Source: CAYNRA01 sp046296415
GTDB taxonomy: Bacteria; Bacteroidota; Bacteroidia; Cytophagales; Spirosomataceae
Reading direction: 5' to 3'
Assembly (NCBI GenBank): GCA_046296415.1
Contig: JBKBLN010000001.1
Span: 1 to 64,000, forward strand
DNA: 64,000 nucleotides
Within the stretch, counting starts at the first letter, position 1, and every line of letters starts with the position of its first letter. The notes beneath the pieces were generated by a model. The model was given only the letters and a program-made list of their open reading frames with translations. It was not told the DNA's origin and did not search any database. The position numbers and the translations under genes are program-made. Positions 54,095-63,376 of this stretch are shown here, one piece after another.

Positions 54095-55003
54095 ATGAAA
54101 CAGGTAACCTCTCTGCAAAAAGGCGTCCTATTTATGGTGATTGCCTCCTTTTGTTTTGCACTCACCGGGGCCGCCGCCCGGAAGCTCGGCGATCATCTTT
54201 CGGCTGTGGAGCTGGTATTATTTCGAAATTTGATTGGAGTTGTATTTGTTCTCGTCACGCTTACCAGACGACCTTTGGTTCAGGTCGGAGGGAAAATGGG
54301 TCTACTCATATTTCGTGGAATCATTGGAACCTTGGCTCTTTTTTTGTTTTTCTTTGCCATCACCCGGATCGGTTTAGCAGAAGCCATTACGTATCAACAA
54401 TCCTATCCTATTTTTTTAGCCTTGTTTTCTTTTTATTGGTTAGGCGAGCGTTTACTTCCTAGACAATGGTGGGCGATCGTAATTGGGTTTGCTGGAATTT
54501 GTTGCATTTTCATTCCTCAAATGTCATTGGATTGGAAATCTGGACAACAACACCTTCTAGGTTTGATGAACGCCTGGATGACCGCCTTAGCGTACATGAG
54601 TATTCGGCAGTTGTCGGGGTATTACGATAATCGAGCGATTATTTTATCTTTTATGCTTTCAGGAATCGTGCTACCCGCTTTTTCATTAGGCTTGGGGCCG
54701 ATACCAGGCTGGGAAGCTGTTTTTCCTTCGTTCACGCTTCCCCTGTTTCAAGATTTGCCTTGGATATTATTACTTGGTGGAGCGGCCTTGGTCGGACAAG
54801 TATACCTAACGAAGGCTTTTGCACATGGAAAAGCCGGCCTTATTTCGGTGGCCGGCTATTCCAATATTCTATTTTCTGTATTATTTGGTTGGTTGTTGGG
54901 GGATTCAATCCCTGGGGCTATGACTTGGCTCGGAATTACCTTAATCGTGTGGAGTGGTGTGTCCGTAGCGAGAAAGGAAGGAGAATCAGAACAAGACGTT
55001 TAG
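54095..55003 (+). CDS. EamA/DMT-family transporter
   Basis: A 302-residue inner-membrane protein with ten predicted spans from two EamA repeats. The first repeat starts GVLFMVIASFCFALTGAAAR and the second carries MTALAYMSIRQLSG and GAALVGQVYLTKAFAHGKAG. Substrate unknown (family members export metabolites such as amino acids). The last 18 bp overlap the end of crtB on the other strand. Confidence 0.9.
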   Translation: MKQVTSLQKGVLFMVIASFCFALTGAAARKLGDHLSAVELVLFRNLIGVVFVLVTLTRRPLVQVGGKMGLLIFRGIIGTLALFLFFFAITRIGLAEAITYQQSYPIFLALFSFYWLGERLLPRQWWAIVIGFAGICCIFIPQMSLDWKSGQQHLLGLMNAWMTALAYMSIRQLSGYYDNRAIILSFMLSGIVLPAFSLGLGPIPGWEAVFPSFTLPLFQDLPWILLLGGAALVGQVYLTKAFAHGKAGLISVAGYSNILFSVLFGWLLGDSIPGAMTWLGITLIVWSGVSVARKEGESEQDV

Positions 55004-55825
55004 GCTATTTTTAACCAATGTTTTTGCAAGTAGTGCGAGCTTCACTGAATCTGGGACTCGGATGCGCTCTTCCTGAATTCGGTTGGCGGACGTCTTTTTA
55101 ATTCGTTCAAACAACTTGATGTAGTAGGTATAGGCGAGGTAGACGCCCCGTCGAGCCCCTTCAGGCAAACCTTGGATACCTCGTAAGGCATGATCAAAAT
55201 CACGTTGAATATCTTCTTCAATTAACTTTTTGGCATCTAAGTTAAAATCGGTGAAGTCCACACCAGGAAAGTAAACCCGGCCGCGGTCTTGAAAGTCACT
55301 TTTGATGTCCCGTAAAAAGTTAACTTTTTGAAAGGCAGCACCTAAACTTCGGGCATCATCTTTTAGTCGATCGTAAAGGAACGTATCTCCCTCACAAAAT
55401 ACGCGAAGGCACATCAAGCCGACCACTTCCGCCGAGCCATAAATGTATTGGTTGTAGGTCGATTCATCGTATTCAATGTCGTGTAAGTCCATTTCCATGC
55501 TGTATAGAAAAGCGTCGATCAGTTCACGTTCTATTTTGTAGGCGTGAACGACGGATTGAAAGGAATGCAAGACAGGGTTCAAGCTGATTCGTTCCTCAAG
55601 GGCAAGGTACGTGTCGTTTTTAAATCGACTCAATAAAGTGGCTTTATCAAAATCATGGAACGTATCCACAATTTCGTCGGCATAGCGAACAAAGCCATAG
55701 ATGGCGTAAATCGCTTGATGGAATTTCTTATCCAGCGTCTTGATCCCTAGGGTAAATGACGTACTGTAATGTTCCGTTATGAGCTTACTACAGCCGAACG
55801 TCGTTTTTTCATACAAGCCAAGCAT
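54986..55825 (-). CDS. crtB: Phytoene synthase
   Basis: A 279-residue squalene/phytoene synthase, joining two geranylgeranyl-PP to phytoene. The Asp-rich motif 1 (YGFVRYADEIVDTF) and second motif (AFQKVNFLRDIKSDFQDRGR) are intact. The start is taken at ATG 55825 (MLGLYEKTTFGCSKL). An upstream ATG (55876) would overlap crtI by 19 bp and add 17 residues not typical of the family. It is downstream of crtI in one transcript. Colour pigments of Cytophagales are probably the end product. Confidence 0.92.
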   Translation of the reverse strand: MLGLYEKTTFGCSKLITEHYSTSFTLGIKTLDKKFHQAIYAIYGFVRYADEIVDTFHDFDKATLLSRFKNDTYLALEERISLNPVLHSFQSVVHAYKIERELIDAFLYSMEMDLHDIEYDESTYNQYIYGSAEVVGLMCLRVFCEGDTFLYDRLKDDARSLGAAFQKVNFLRDIKSDFQDRGRVYFPGVDFTDFNLDAKKLIEEDIQRDFDHALRGIQGLPEGARRGVYLAYTYYIKLFERIKKTSANRIQEERIRVPDSVKLALLAKTLVKNSLNVLF

Positions 55826-55857
55826 ACAATACGAATTATAGGGTTTAACGTAGGTGG

Positions 55858-57336
55858 TTAGGATTGACGGGACCATTTGGTAGCTTCTTGTGCTACGACT
55901 AGGCCGGAGATCAACGAAGGTGGTACACCAGGGCCCGGTACGGTCAGCTGTCCTGTATAAAACAGATTTTTAACCTTTTTGTTTTTAATTCCTGGTTTCA
56001 AAAATGCGGTTTGGAAGAGGGTATTGGCTAGTCCGTAAGCATTTCCTTTGAAGGAATGGTAGTCTTTTTTGAAATCCTCCACTGCAAATGAACGCTTGTA
56101 TACTACGTGAGACCGTACCTCGTGTCCTACGTATTTTTCCAGCCGATCCATCACGATATGGTAATATTTCTCGCGTAATGCCTCGGAATCTTCCAAATCG
56201 GGCGCAATTGGAATTAAAATGAAAAGGTTCTCTGATCCGTCTGGTGCTACGGAAGAGTCTGTTTTTGAAGGAGCAGAGGCATAGAAGAGGGGTTTGGATG
56301 GCCACTGGGGATTTGTATAAATTTCTTCAGCATGTTGATTAAAATCTTCATCAAAAAATAAGTTATGATGCACTAATTTTTCGATTCGGCGATTGACACC
56401 CAGGTAAAATAACAAAGACGAGGGTGCCATGACACGCTTGTCCCAGTAGGCTTCGGAATAATTTCGTTTGTCGTCTCCTAGGAGTTGATCTTCAATATGG
56501 TGGTAGTCGGCCCCCCCAATGACCAAATCCGCTTGGTAGCTTCCTTGGGTAGTTACTACGGTGTCAATCTGATTCCCTTGGTAGGTAAAACCGGTTACTT
56601 CTACACCGAGCTGGAGTTTCACACCTTTTTCTTCCGCTAATGCGACCATCCCTTTGACAATTTCATGCATTCCCCCCATAGGGTACCAAGTGCCTTTTGC
56701 AATTTCGGCGTAATTCATCAGGCTGTACAGCGCTGGGGTATTTTGAGGGGTAGCTCCTAAGAATAAAATGGGAAATTCCATGAGCTCCAAAAGACGGCGG
56801 TGCTTGAAGAATTTGCGGATGTGCTTTCCAAAGGAGGCAAATAAGTCGAGGCTAAAAGCTTTGGAGACGAGGCGAAAATCAAAAAACTCGGTAATGGAAT
56901 GGCTGGGTTTCCAAACAAACTCACCAATGCCGACACGGTATTTATATTCGGCCTGCCGCATGAATTCTTTCAGTTGAATTGCACTTCCAGGCTCGATGGA
57001 CTCAAAAAGGGATTCTAGCTGTGCATAATCTGCTGGCAGCGCAATGTGTTCGTCGGGGGAAAAAACGACTTGGTACGAGGGGTCGAGCCGAACCAATTGG
57101 TAATAGTCGCTGGGTTTTTTACCAAACTCAGCAAAATATCGCTCAAAAATATCGGGCATCCAATACCAAGAAGGGCCCATATCAAACGCGAAACCTTGTT
57201 CATGAAAAATTCGAGCACGGCCACCGGCTACTGTATTTTTCTCTAGAATCGTGACGTCAAATCCTTCAGTGGCTAATTTAGTGGCCGAAGCCAATCCGGC
57301 AAATCCAGATCCAATCACAATCACTTTTTTCTTCAT
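55858..57336 (-). CDS. crtI: Phytoene desaturase
   Basis: A 492-residue FAD-dependent desaturase. The dinucleotide-binding start VIVIGSGFAGLASATKLATE (residues 5-24) and the C-terminal carotenoid signature FYTGQLTVPGPGVPPSLISG are intact. It converts phytoene to lycopene or a related chain for crtB's product. crtB follows, so the order is crtI-crtB. Genes for cyclisation or other later steps are not in the window. Confidence 0.93.
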   Translation of the reverse strand: MKKKVIVIGSGFAGLASATKLATEGFDVTILEKNTVAGGRARIFHEQGFAFDMGPSWYWMPDIFERYFAEFGKKPSDYYQLVRLDPSYQVVFSPDEHIALPADYAQLESLFESIEPGSAIQLKEFMRQAEYKYRVGIGEFVWKPSHSITEFFDFRLVSKAFSLDLFASFGKHIRKFFKHRRLLELMEFPILFLGATPQNTPALYSLMNYAEIAKGTWYPMGGMHEIVKGMVALAEEKGVKLQLGVEVTGFTYQGNQIDTVVTTQGSYQADLVIGGADYHHIEDQLLGDDKRNYSEAYWDKRVMAPSSLLFYLGVNRRIEKLVHHNLFFDEDFNQHAEEIYTNPQWPSKPLFYASAPSKTDSSVAPDGSENLFILIPIAPDLEDSEALREKYYHIVMDRLEKYVGHEVRSHVVYKRSFAVEDFKKDYHSFKGNAYGLANTLFQTAFLKPGIKNKKVKNLFYTGQLTVPGPGVPPSLISGLVVAQEATKWSRQS

Positions 57337-57410
57337 GGGGAAGTGTGGTTTTTATCGTGTATACGTAACCTGAACGAGGGATACAATGTTTTCATAAAAA
57401 ACGACATATT

Positions 57411-57452
57411 ATCCCAAAAACCAAAAAAGTTGCTCGCAATGCAAGCAACTTT
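57411..57452 (-). terminator. Terminator of the ECF sigma factor gene
   Basis: AAAGTTGCT ... AGCAACTTT (57426-57434 with 57444-57452) form a perfect 9-bp stem. The A-rich left side becomes a U tract on minus-strand transcripts. It lies in 57337-57614, between crtI and the sigma gene, which holds no gene. Confidence 0.65.
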
Positions 57453-57614
57453 TCGGAACCTTCCTCTTTTTTAACCAAAAACTACTCAATCAGTATTCTT
57501 TATCGACTTGCAAAATCGCAAGATAAAAGATGATATTTCTTGATTTTCAATAATGTAAACCGAAAGTTTCGCCCTTTTGTTCAAAAAAACGAGAATTTTT
57601 CGCAAAAAATTACA

Positions 57615-58121
57615 TTAGTTCGCGTACACGGACAACAGATCTTTCAGCTCTTTCCGTGCGATGTGGATTCTGTTTTTCACCGTACCGATCGGAATATTTA
57701 ATTTTTGAGCGATTTCATGGTATTTGAAACCCTTGAAATGCATCATAAAGGGAACTTTGTAGGTATCCTCAAGCGTGTCAATGGCTTGCGTGATGTCTTC
57801 CATGGCGAAAGAGGAATACGCATTGTTCTCTACCAATGAATCGGACGAGTTGATGTAATGCAAATTGTCGGTCGTGTCAATGAAGGTATTCTTCCGAACC
57901 ATCCGTTGGTAGTTCGTGATGAAGGTGTTCTTCATGATGGTGTATAACCAAGCCTTCAGATTGGTACCGTCGGCATATTTTTCACGATTTAAAAAAGCTT
58001 TGACCAGGGTATCTTGCAGCAAGTCATTTGCATCTTCTGAGTCTTTCGTAAGACGAAGGGCAAAAGGCTTCAACGCTTTCGAGGTCGAATAGATGGCATA
58101 GTTAAATTCAATCGCTGTCAT
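57615..58121 (-). CDS. ECF-type sigma-70 factor
   Basis: A 168-residue sigma factor with region 2 (SEDANDLLQDTLVKAFLNRE; NLKAWLYTIMKNTFI) and region 4 (IDTLEDTYKVPFMMHFKGFK; EIAQKLNIPIGTVKNRIHIA). There is no region 1 or 3. The start at ATG 58121 (MTAIEFNYAI) fits the family N-terminus and lies after the promoter element at 58143-58150; an ATG at 58145 is upstream of the expected transcription start. No anti-sigma gene is adjacent, so its control is not by a neighbour. Target genes unknown. Confidence 0.9.
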   Translation of the reverse strand: MTAIEFNYAIYSTSKALKPFALRLTKDSEDANDLLQDTLVKAFLNREKYADGTNLKAWLYTIMKNTFITNYQRMVRKNTFIDTTDNLHYINSSDSLVENNAYSSFAMEDITQAIDTLEDTYKVPFMMHFKGFKYHEIAQKLNIPIGTVKNRIHIARKELKDLLSVYAN

Positions 58122-58142
58122 GTCTGGATCATTTTGTTGAAT

Positions 58143-58172
58143 CAAAGTTAAACAAAGTTAAACAAAGTCAAA
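58143..58172 (-). promoter_or_regulatory. Promoter of the sigma factor gene with tandem -7 elements
   Basis: On the minus strand TTTG (58172-58169) is followed by 18 bases and then TAACTTTG (58150-58143), the Bacteroidota -33/-7 pattern. A second TAACTTTG lies at 58160-58153 owing to a 10-bp direct repeat (AACAAAGTTA on plus). The rest of 58173-58500 is AT-rich without a gene. Confidence 0.55.
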
Positions 58173-58506
58173 GCCCTGTATCGTAAATTTATTTATTGAA
58201 TAGATCTATAATGATACGTTTCAAGGATTATCTACATATTTATATGTTTTCATTGTAACTTAACTAATTAATAATGAATGATTTATAAAAATAAATGTTG
58301 GGGTATGTATTGAATTTATTTAATATCCTTCCTTTTCGATTATTTTTTAAATTTTTAAATTTGTTCAACAAAGTGGCTTGAAAGGTAAGACATTGGGCGA
58401 GAAAGATTACACAAAACAGCCAATGTGTTTTGTTTAGTGTTTGTCTCAAAACGTTCTACAAGTGGTTTGATTATCGGTACATACGAAGCAAACGGGTAAA
58501 AAAGTC

Positions 58507-58514
58507 TAATTTTG
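58507..58514 (+). promoter_or_regulatory. -7 promoter element of priA
   Basis: TAATTTTG matches TAnnTTTG 21 bp before the chosen priA start (58535). Any start upstream of it would need another promoter. No clear -33 element was found. Confidence 0.45.
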
Positions 58515-58534
58515 TTGAAGAAATCTTCCTAACT

Positions 58535-61024
58535 ATGTCCGAATTGTTCCAAGAAGAGGTCACTTGGTTTGCCGATATTTTACTCCCCGTCCCGATCGCT
58601 AAATTATTTACCTACCGTGTACCCCGGCACTTAAGTCAGGAGGTACAAATAGGTTCACGGGTGATCGTTGAATTTGGACGAGGTCGGGTTCTCACGGGCG
58701 TTGTGGGAAAGATTCATGAAAACCCTCCACAGGGGTATCCAGCAAAATACATCACCGAGGTCCTGGATCCGGCACCTATTGTGACCGAGACCCAACTTTG
58801 GCTATTTCAGTGGATTGCCGATTACTACATGTGTGCCGTGGGCGAGGTGTTTCAAGTCGCACTGCCCTCCGGCCTGAAAGTAACGTCCGAGTCTCGGATG
58901 GAATGGAATCCGAACTTCGACCGGCCGGATCGTTTGGAGGAGGCGGAGCAACCTCTCGTTCAAGCTCTCCAAGAGAAGCCCTTCTTAACCTATCCCGAAG
59001 CGCAACAGCTGGTGCCTGCGGGTCAGTTAAACGCTTTGCTCAAGGCCCTCGTGGCCAAACAAGCTATCATCTTGTATGAGGAAGTAAAGGAACGGTACTC
59101 CCCAAAAAAAGTGAGAAAATTGCGGCTGGCGTCAGTCTATACCCAGGTACAGGCAGCGATGGAATTACTTGATCAGCTGAATAAACATCCCAAACAGCAG
59201 GCCGTACTTCATGCTATCTTACAAGAAATAGGTATTCACCGCTTGTCGGATGGGCAGGAAGGTATACCGAAGGCAGACTTTTTGGCTCGTCATGACCTGT
59301 CTAAATCTGCCCTTCAAACCCTAGTGGATAAAGGCATACTGGAATCGTATGAAGCGATTATTCCTCGTTTTCCTAAGCCCACTCAAGAGGATACGTCAGA
59401 GGTCGGTCTAACCTCAGCCCAGGCAATTGCCTACACCGAGATCCTCGGTCATTTTCAAGAAAAGGATGTCGTTTTACTTCATGGTATCACGGGTAGTGGT
59501 AAAACGGAGGTGTACATTCGACTCATCCAAGAAGTGCTGGCCAGTGGTGCCCAAGTGCTGTTCATGTTACCGGAAATTGCGCTGACGACCCAAATCGTTA
59601 CCCGTTTGCAAAAAGTATTTGGAACCTCTGTAGGCGTATATCACTCCAAATTTTCAGATAACGAACGGGTCGAAGTATACCGACAGGTTTTGAATGACGA
59701 ACTTTCGTTTGTCGTAGGGGTTCGATCCTCCATCTTTTTACCTTTTTCTCGCCTCGGACTGATCATTGTAGATGAAGAACATGAAACATCCTATAAGCAG
59801 TTTGATCCCGCTCCGCGCTACCACGCTCGGGATGTAGCCATTATGATGGCCCATAAACTTGGAGCAAAAGTGGTTTTGGGATCGGCTACTCCCTCTTTGG
59901 AGTCCTATCAACAGGGTCTTCAAGGTAAATACGGATTGGTATCACTTACCGAACGGTACGGGGAGGCGAAACTTCCACGTATCCAGTTGGTGGATATGCG
60001 GGCCGAGCGAAAAAATAAAACCATTAAAAATGATTTTTCTTCTGTCTTCTTAGATCAAATCCGGATTAATTTGGCCGGTGGAGGTCAAACACTCATTTTC
60101 CAAAATCGGCGTGGGTATGCCCCATATATTCAATGTGAGGTTTGTCAATGGATCCAGGAGTGTCCCCGCTGCGCCGTCAGCATGACGTATCATTTACGTT
60201 CGCAAGAGCTCGTGTGCCATTATTGCGGTCATACGGATAAACCACCCCGAAAATGTCCTGCATGCGCGTCTTCACAGGTGAAGACGGCGGGTGTGGGGAC
60301 CGAAAAAATTGAGGATGACCTTCAGGTATTTTTCCCATCGGCCCGTATTCAACGCATGGACCTCGACACTACTCGTTCTCGACATGCGTATCAGACCATG
60401 TTACATGAGTTTGAACAAGGGGCCGTGGACATTTTAGTGGGCACCCAGATGATTTCCAAGGGGCTCGACTTTGACCTCGTACGGCTTGTCGGTATTTTTG
60501 ACGCCGATCGTATGATTCACTTCCCCGATTTTCGAGCCGCCGAGCGAGCCTTTCAAATGCTCACGCAAGTTGCTGGCCGTGCGGGAAGGCGTTCAAACGA
60601 AGGTTTGGTGTTAATTCAAACCAAAAATCCTAATCACCCCCTCCTAAAAAAAGTAGTAGAACATGATTACCTAGGCTTTTTTGACCAAGAGATTCAGGAA
60701 CGTCAAGCGTTTCATTACCCGCCTTTTACTCGGGTAATTGAGTTGACTATTAAACACCCCGATTTTTTGCTAGCCGAAAAAATGGCCGAACGATTGGCTA
60801 GGGCATTGAAAGGGATTCTGGGAGATCAACGCGTTCTTGGCCCCGAGAAGGGACTTATCGAAAAAATTCGAAATAAATTTATCTTTGTTCTTTGGGTCAA
60901 GTTGGAGAAAGATCGGGCTCAAATTCAATTGGCAAAACAAAGTATACAAGAGCAAATGGATGACGTTCTTCAAGATAGAGCCTTCCGACAAGGCCAAATC
61001 ATTGTGGATGTAGATGCCTACTAA
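58535..61024 (+). CDS. priA: Primosomal replication restart helicase PriA
   Basis: An 829-residue helicase that reloads the replisome at stalled forks. Start at 58535 (MSELFQEEV), chosen because the preceding 35 in-frame codons read as random basic sequence and overlap the promoter region. N-terminal DNA-binding domain (ADILLPVPIAKLFTYRVP), Walker A GITGSGKTEVYIRL, DEEH (IIVDEEHETSYKQFD), the cysteine zinc site (CEVC, CPRC, CHYC, CPAC) and the helicase C-terminal part (GTQMISKGLDFD) are complete. It is followed 12 bp later by a membrane protein gene. Confidence 0.95.
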   Translation: MSELFQEEVTWFADILLPVPIAKLFTYRVPRHLSQEVQIGSRVIVEFGRGRVLTGVVGKIHENPPQGYPAKYITEVLDPAPIVTETQLWLFQWIADYYMCAVGEVFQVALPSGLKVTSESRMEWNPNFDRPDRLEEAEQPLVQALQEKPFLTYPEAQQLVPAGQLNALLKALVAKQAIILYEEVKERYSPKKVRKLRLASVYTQVQAAMELLDQLNKHPKQQAVLHAILQEIGIHRLSDGQEGIPKADFLARHDLSKSALQTLVDKGILESYEAIIPRFPKPTQEDTSEVGLTSAQAIAYTEILGHFQEKDVVLLHGITGSGKTEVYIRLIQEVLASGAQVLFMLPEIALTTQIVTRLQKVFGTSVGVYHSKFSDNERVEVYRQVLNDELSFVVGVRSSIFLPFSRLGLIIVDEEHETSYKQFDPAPRYHARDVAIMMAHKLGAKVVLGSATPSLESYQQGLQGKYGLVSLTERYGEAKLPRIQLVDMRAERKNKTIKNDFSSVFLDQIRINLAGGGQTLIFQNRRGYAPYIQCEVCQWIQECPRCAVSMTYHLRSQELVCHYCGHTDKPPRKCPACASSQVKTAGVGTEKIEDDLQVFFPSARIQRMDLDTTRSRHAYQTMLHEFEQGAVDILVGTQMISKGLDFDLVRLVGIFDADRMIHFPDFRAAERAFQMLTQVAGRAGRRSNEGLVLIQTKNPNHPLLKKVVEHDYLGFFDQEIQERQAFHYPPFTRVIELTIKHPDFLLAEKMAERLARALKGILGDQRVLGPEKGLIEKIRNKFIFVLWVKLEKDRAQIQLAKQSIQEQMDDVLQDRAFRQGQIIVDVDAY

Positions 61025-61035
61025 CCCCAAATCGT

Positions 61036-61410
61036 ATGAAAGTGACTCAAAAAGTGGCCGATTATTTAGGACTTGATCAGTTTAAATCCAATGTGTTGGC
61101 CTTGGTTGAGGCGAAAGTGACCTTAACCAAATTAGAGGTACAAGAAAAAATAGAAATGCTGTTGGTTCAAGCCATTTTGGTGTTGATCAAAGCCTCTCTT
61201 GGCTTGGCCGCCTTGGTCATGGGAAGTGTCTGCCTCGGCGGATTGCTCAATGCCTGGTGGGAAAGCTCGTGGCTAGGTTATGCCGCTTTAACTACATTTT
61301 ATACCTTCCTATTGGGCTGGGTTTGGTGGAAAGAATCTTGGTGGCAAACCAACATTTTACGCTGGGTCCAGTTGCTAGTAGATACCCACTTTCAATCCAA
61401 TGAAAAATAG
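61036..61410 (+). CDS. Phage-holin-family-like membrane protein
   Basis: A 124-residue protein with an amphipathic N-terminus (ADYLGLDQFKSNVLALVEAK; EVQEKIEMLLVQ) and two hydrophobic spans (about 45-75 and 80-102). This resembles the small holin-X/YqjE-type family in Bacteroidota. Such proteins are often chromosomal membrane proteins, not phage lysis holins. No phage gene is nearby. It overlaps the next gene by 11 bp. Confidence 0.7.
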   Translation: MKVTQKVADYLGLDQFKSNVLALVEAKVTLTKLEVQEKIEMLLVQAILVLIKASLGLAALVMGSVCLGGLLNAWWESSWLGYAALTTFYTFLLGWVWWKESWWQTNILRWVQLLVDTHFQSNEK

Positions 61411-62638
61411 AGTTATCTCGGTCGATGTGCTACGCGGTCTAACCATGATGGGCATGACGATCGTCAATAATCCAGGAGACTGGGGCCATGTGTACCCACC
61501 ACTGTTGCATGCGGAATGGCACGGTTGGACACCCACTGACTGTGTATTTCCCTTTTTTTTGTTTCTAGTCGGCATCTCCATTCCGTTGGCACACCCCGAG
61601 GGGACATTTTCACACGATTGGATGGGGAAAGTCTTGACCCGGACCATGAAAATCTTTTCCTTGGGTTTATTTCTTGCCTTTTTTGACAAAATACCTTTTT
61701 TGGGATTTGAAGGTTGGCCATTGCTGCTATTTCGGTTAGGAATTACAGGGGGACTGGTCATCTTGTTTTTTAGTGAGTATGATCTCAAGCTCCAATTCAA
61801 TGTGGCCCTCATCATCACGTCGGTTTTGATGATTTTAGCGCTTGGAGGATTTGAAGCCTTCCAGAACGTCCGTATACCGGGAGTACTTCAACGTATTGCT
61901 ATTGTATATTTGATCGTCTCCTTGCTGTATATTCATCGTTCCACTTGGGCTCTTTTACTCTATAGTGTGTTTTTCCTATTCGTGTATTGGTACTTGATGA
62001 TGTATTCTTCTTTACCCATGGCTGGTTCGTTAGTACCAGGGCAAAATGTGGCTGCTTGGTTGGACGAAACGTTGCTTTCGGGGCACCTGTACCAAGCCAC
62101 CAAAACATGGGATCCGGAAGGTTTCCTGAGTACCATTCCTTCCATCGTTACCGGTTTGCTGGGCGTAATAGTCGGTAAGGCATTACTTGCGAACTGGAGG
62201 ATTTCCCAAAAACTTGGTTGGGGATATATCGCAAGCCTTGTGTTGATTGGGGTAGGATATGTTTGGAATGAAGTATTTCCAATCAATAAATCGCTTTGGA
62301 CCTCTTCCTATGTATTGGTTATGGCCGGTTTTGCTTTGTTTTTCTTGACATCTATTGAGGCCTTGATTCACTTTGGCTCTGATCGCTGGACTCGCCCTTT
62401 CTTGATTTTTGGTACCAATGCCATCACCGTCTTTTTCTTTTCAGGTTTTATACCCGATGTTTTGTGGATGGTTCAGGTGGGAGACACGAGTCTTCAAGGT
62501 TGGCTGTATGCGACCTTCATTACCTCGGTTTTTTCCGATCCCTACCAAGCCTCATTAGCTGGTGCAATTGCCTATTTGGTGATTTGGGGAGGAATACTGA
62601 CCTATTTTTACCGAAACCGTCTTATATTTAAAGTGTAA
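61400..62638 (+). CDS. HGSNAT/NagX-like membrane acetyltransferase
   Basis: A 412-residue protein with about ten spans in the heparan-alpha-glucosaminide N-acetyltransferase (DUF5009/NagX) family. The N-terminal signature VISVDVLRGLTMMGMTIVNN and HAEWHGWTPTDCVFPFFLFLVGISIPL are clear; the His in HAEWHGW is the probable acetyl-carrier. It may acetylate amino sugars at the membrane. It overlaps the holin-like gene by 11 bp, so both are in the priA transcript. Confidence 0.85.
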   Translation: MKNRVISVDVLRGLTMMGMTIVNNPGDWGHVYPPLLHAEWHGWTPTDCVFPFFLFLVGISIPLAHPEGTFSHDWMGKVLTRTMKIFSLGLFLAFFDKIPFLGFEGWPLLLFRLGITGGLVILFFSEYDLKLQFNVALIITSVLMILALGGFEAFQNVRIPGVLQRIAIVYLIVSLLYIHRSTWALLLYSVFFLFVYWYLMMYSSLPMAGSLVPGQNVAAWLDETLLSGHLYQATKTWDPEGFLSTIPSIVTGLLGVIVGKALLANWRISQKLGWGYIASLVLIGVGYVWNEVFPINKSLWTSSYVLVMAGFALFFLTSIEALIHFGSDRWTRPFLIFGTNAITVFFFSGFIPDVLWMVQVGDTSLQGWLYATFITSVFSDPYQASLAGAIAYLVIWGGILTYFYRNRLIFKV

Positions 62639-62669
62639 TTCCTCAGTATTCAACATAAACCTACAAAAG

Positions 62670-63338
62670 ATGAAAAAATGGATTCTCGCTGTATTCGTCG
62701 CTGCGTCAATGCCCGTTATGGCCCAAAAAGGGAAATGGATCTCGTTATTTGACGGTAAACAATTGAACGGCTGGCATAACTGGAAGTCTGACCAAGTTTC
62801 AGGTTGGGAAATCAAAGACGGTGTCCTCAGTACCAAAGGAAAAAGTGGTGATTTAGTGACCAACAAGGAGTATGAAAACTTTATTCTGGAGTTTGAATTC
62901 AATGTGGCTCCAAAGGGTAATTCCGGGATTATCTACAAAGTCTTGGAAGATGCCTCCAAGCAGGAATATTTTGCTTCTTATGCATCAGGTCCTGAGTATC
63001 AAATCATTGACGACCAGAATTACCCTAGCGCTATTACCGATAAACAAAAAACAGGGGCGAATTACGATGTATATCAGCCCAATGATTTTTTGGTAGTCAA
63101 GCCCGCTGGCCAATGGAATCAAGGAAAAATCGTGATCAACCAAAACAAGGTAGAACACTGGTTGAACGGAAAAAAGGTGGTGGAATATACGTATGGGTCC
63201 GAGGTATGGGCTAAAGACGTGGCCGGAAGTAAATTTGCCAAGTGGGCGTATGCGACTCCCCATCCTAAAGGAAAAATTGCTTTACAAGATCATGGAGATC
63301 AGGTCAGTTTTAAAAATATCCGGATTAAAGAGTTATAA
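62670..63338 (+). CDS. DUF1080 (3-keto-disaccharide hydrolase-like) secreted protein
   Basis: A 222-residue protein with a signal (to VMAQ, residue 19) and one DUF1080 beta-jelly-roll domain: WISLFDGKQLNGWHNWK, then GWEIKDGVLSTKGKSGDLVT, then EFEFNVAPKGNSGIIYKV and GPEYQIIDD. The family is glucanase-like in fold; some members hydrolyse 3-keto-glycosides. It is periplasmic. The gene stands alone after NagX-like with 31 bp between and ends by a palindrome at 63344. Confidence 0.88.
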   Translation: MKKWILAVFVAASMPVMAQKGKWISLFDGKQLNGWHNWKSDQVSGWEIKDGVLSTKGKSGDLVTNKEYENFILEFEFNVAPKGNSGIIYKVLEDASKQEYFASYASGPEYQIIDDQNYPSAITDKQKTGANYDVYQPNDFLVVKPAGQWNQGKIVINQNKVEHWLNGKKVVEYTYGSEVWAKDVAGSKFAKWAYATPHPKGKIALQDHGDQVSFKNIRIKEL

Positions 63339-63343
63339 TCAGC

Positions 63344-63376
63344 GACTAGGGGCGTTTCTCGTAAACGTCCCTAGTC
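63344..63376. repeat. Palindromic hairpin between DUF1080 and the TPR-like gene
   Basis: GACTAGGGGCGTTT pairs with AAACGTCCCTAGTC over 14 bp with one G-T wobble and loop CTCGT. It overlaps the last codons and stop of the convergent minus-strand gene. The core resembles the 36-bp palindrome at 13692-13727, so both may belong to one dispersed family that also ends transcripts. Confidence 0.6.

Noticed and set aside
61036..61410. Prophage or lysis cassette suggested by the holin-like protein
   Set aside because: No endolysin, capsid, integrase or other phage gene nearby. The family is common on Bacteroidota chromosomes.
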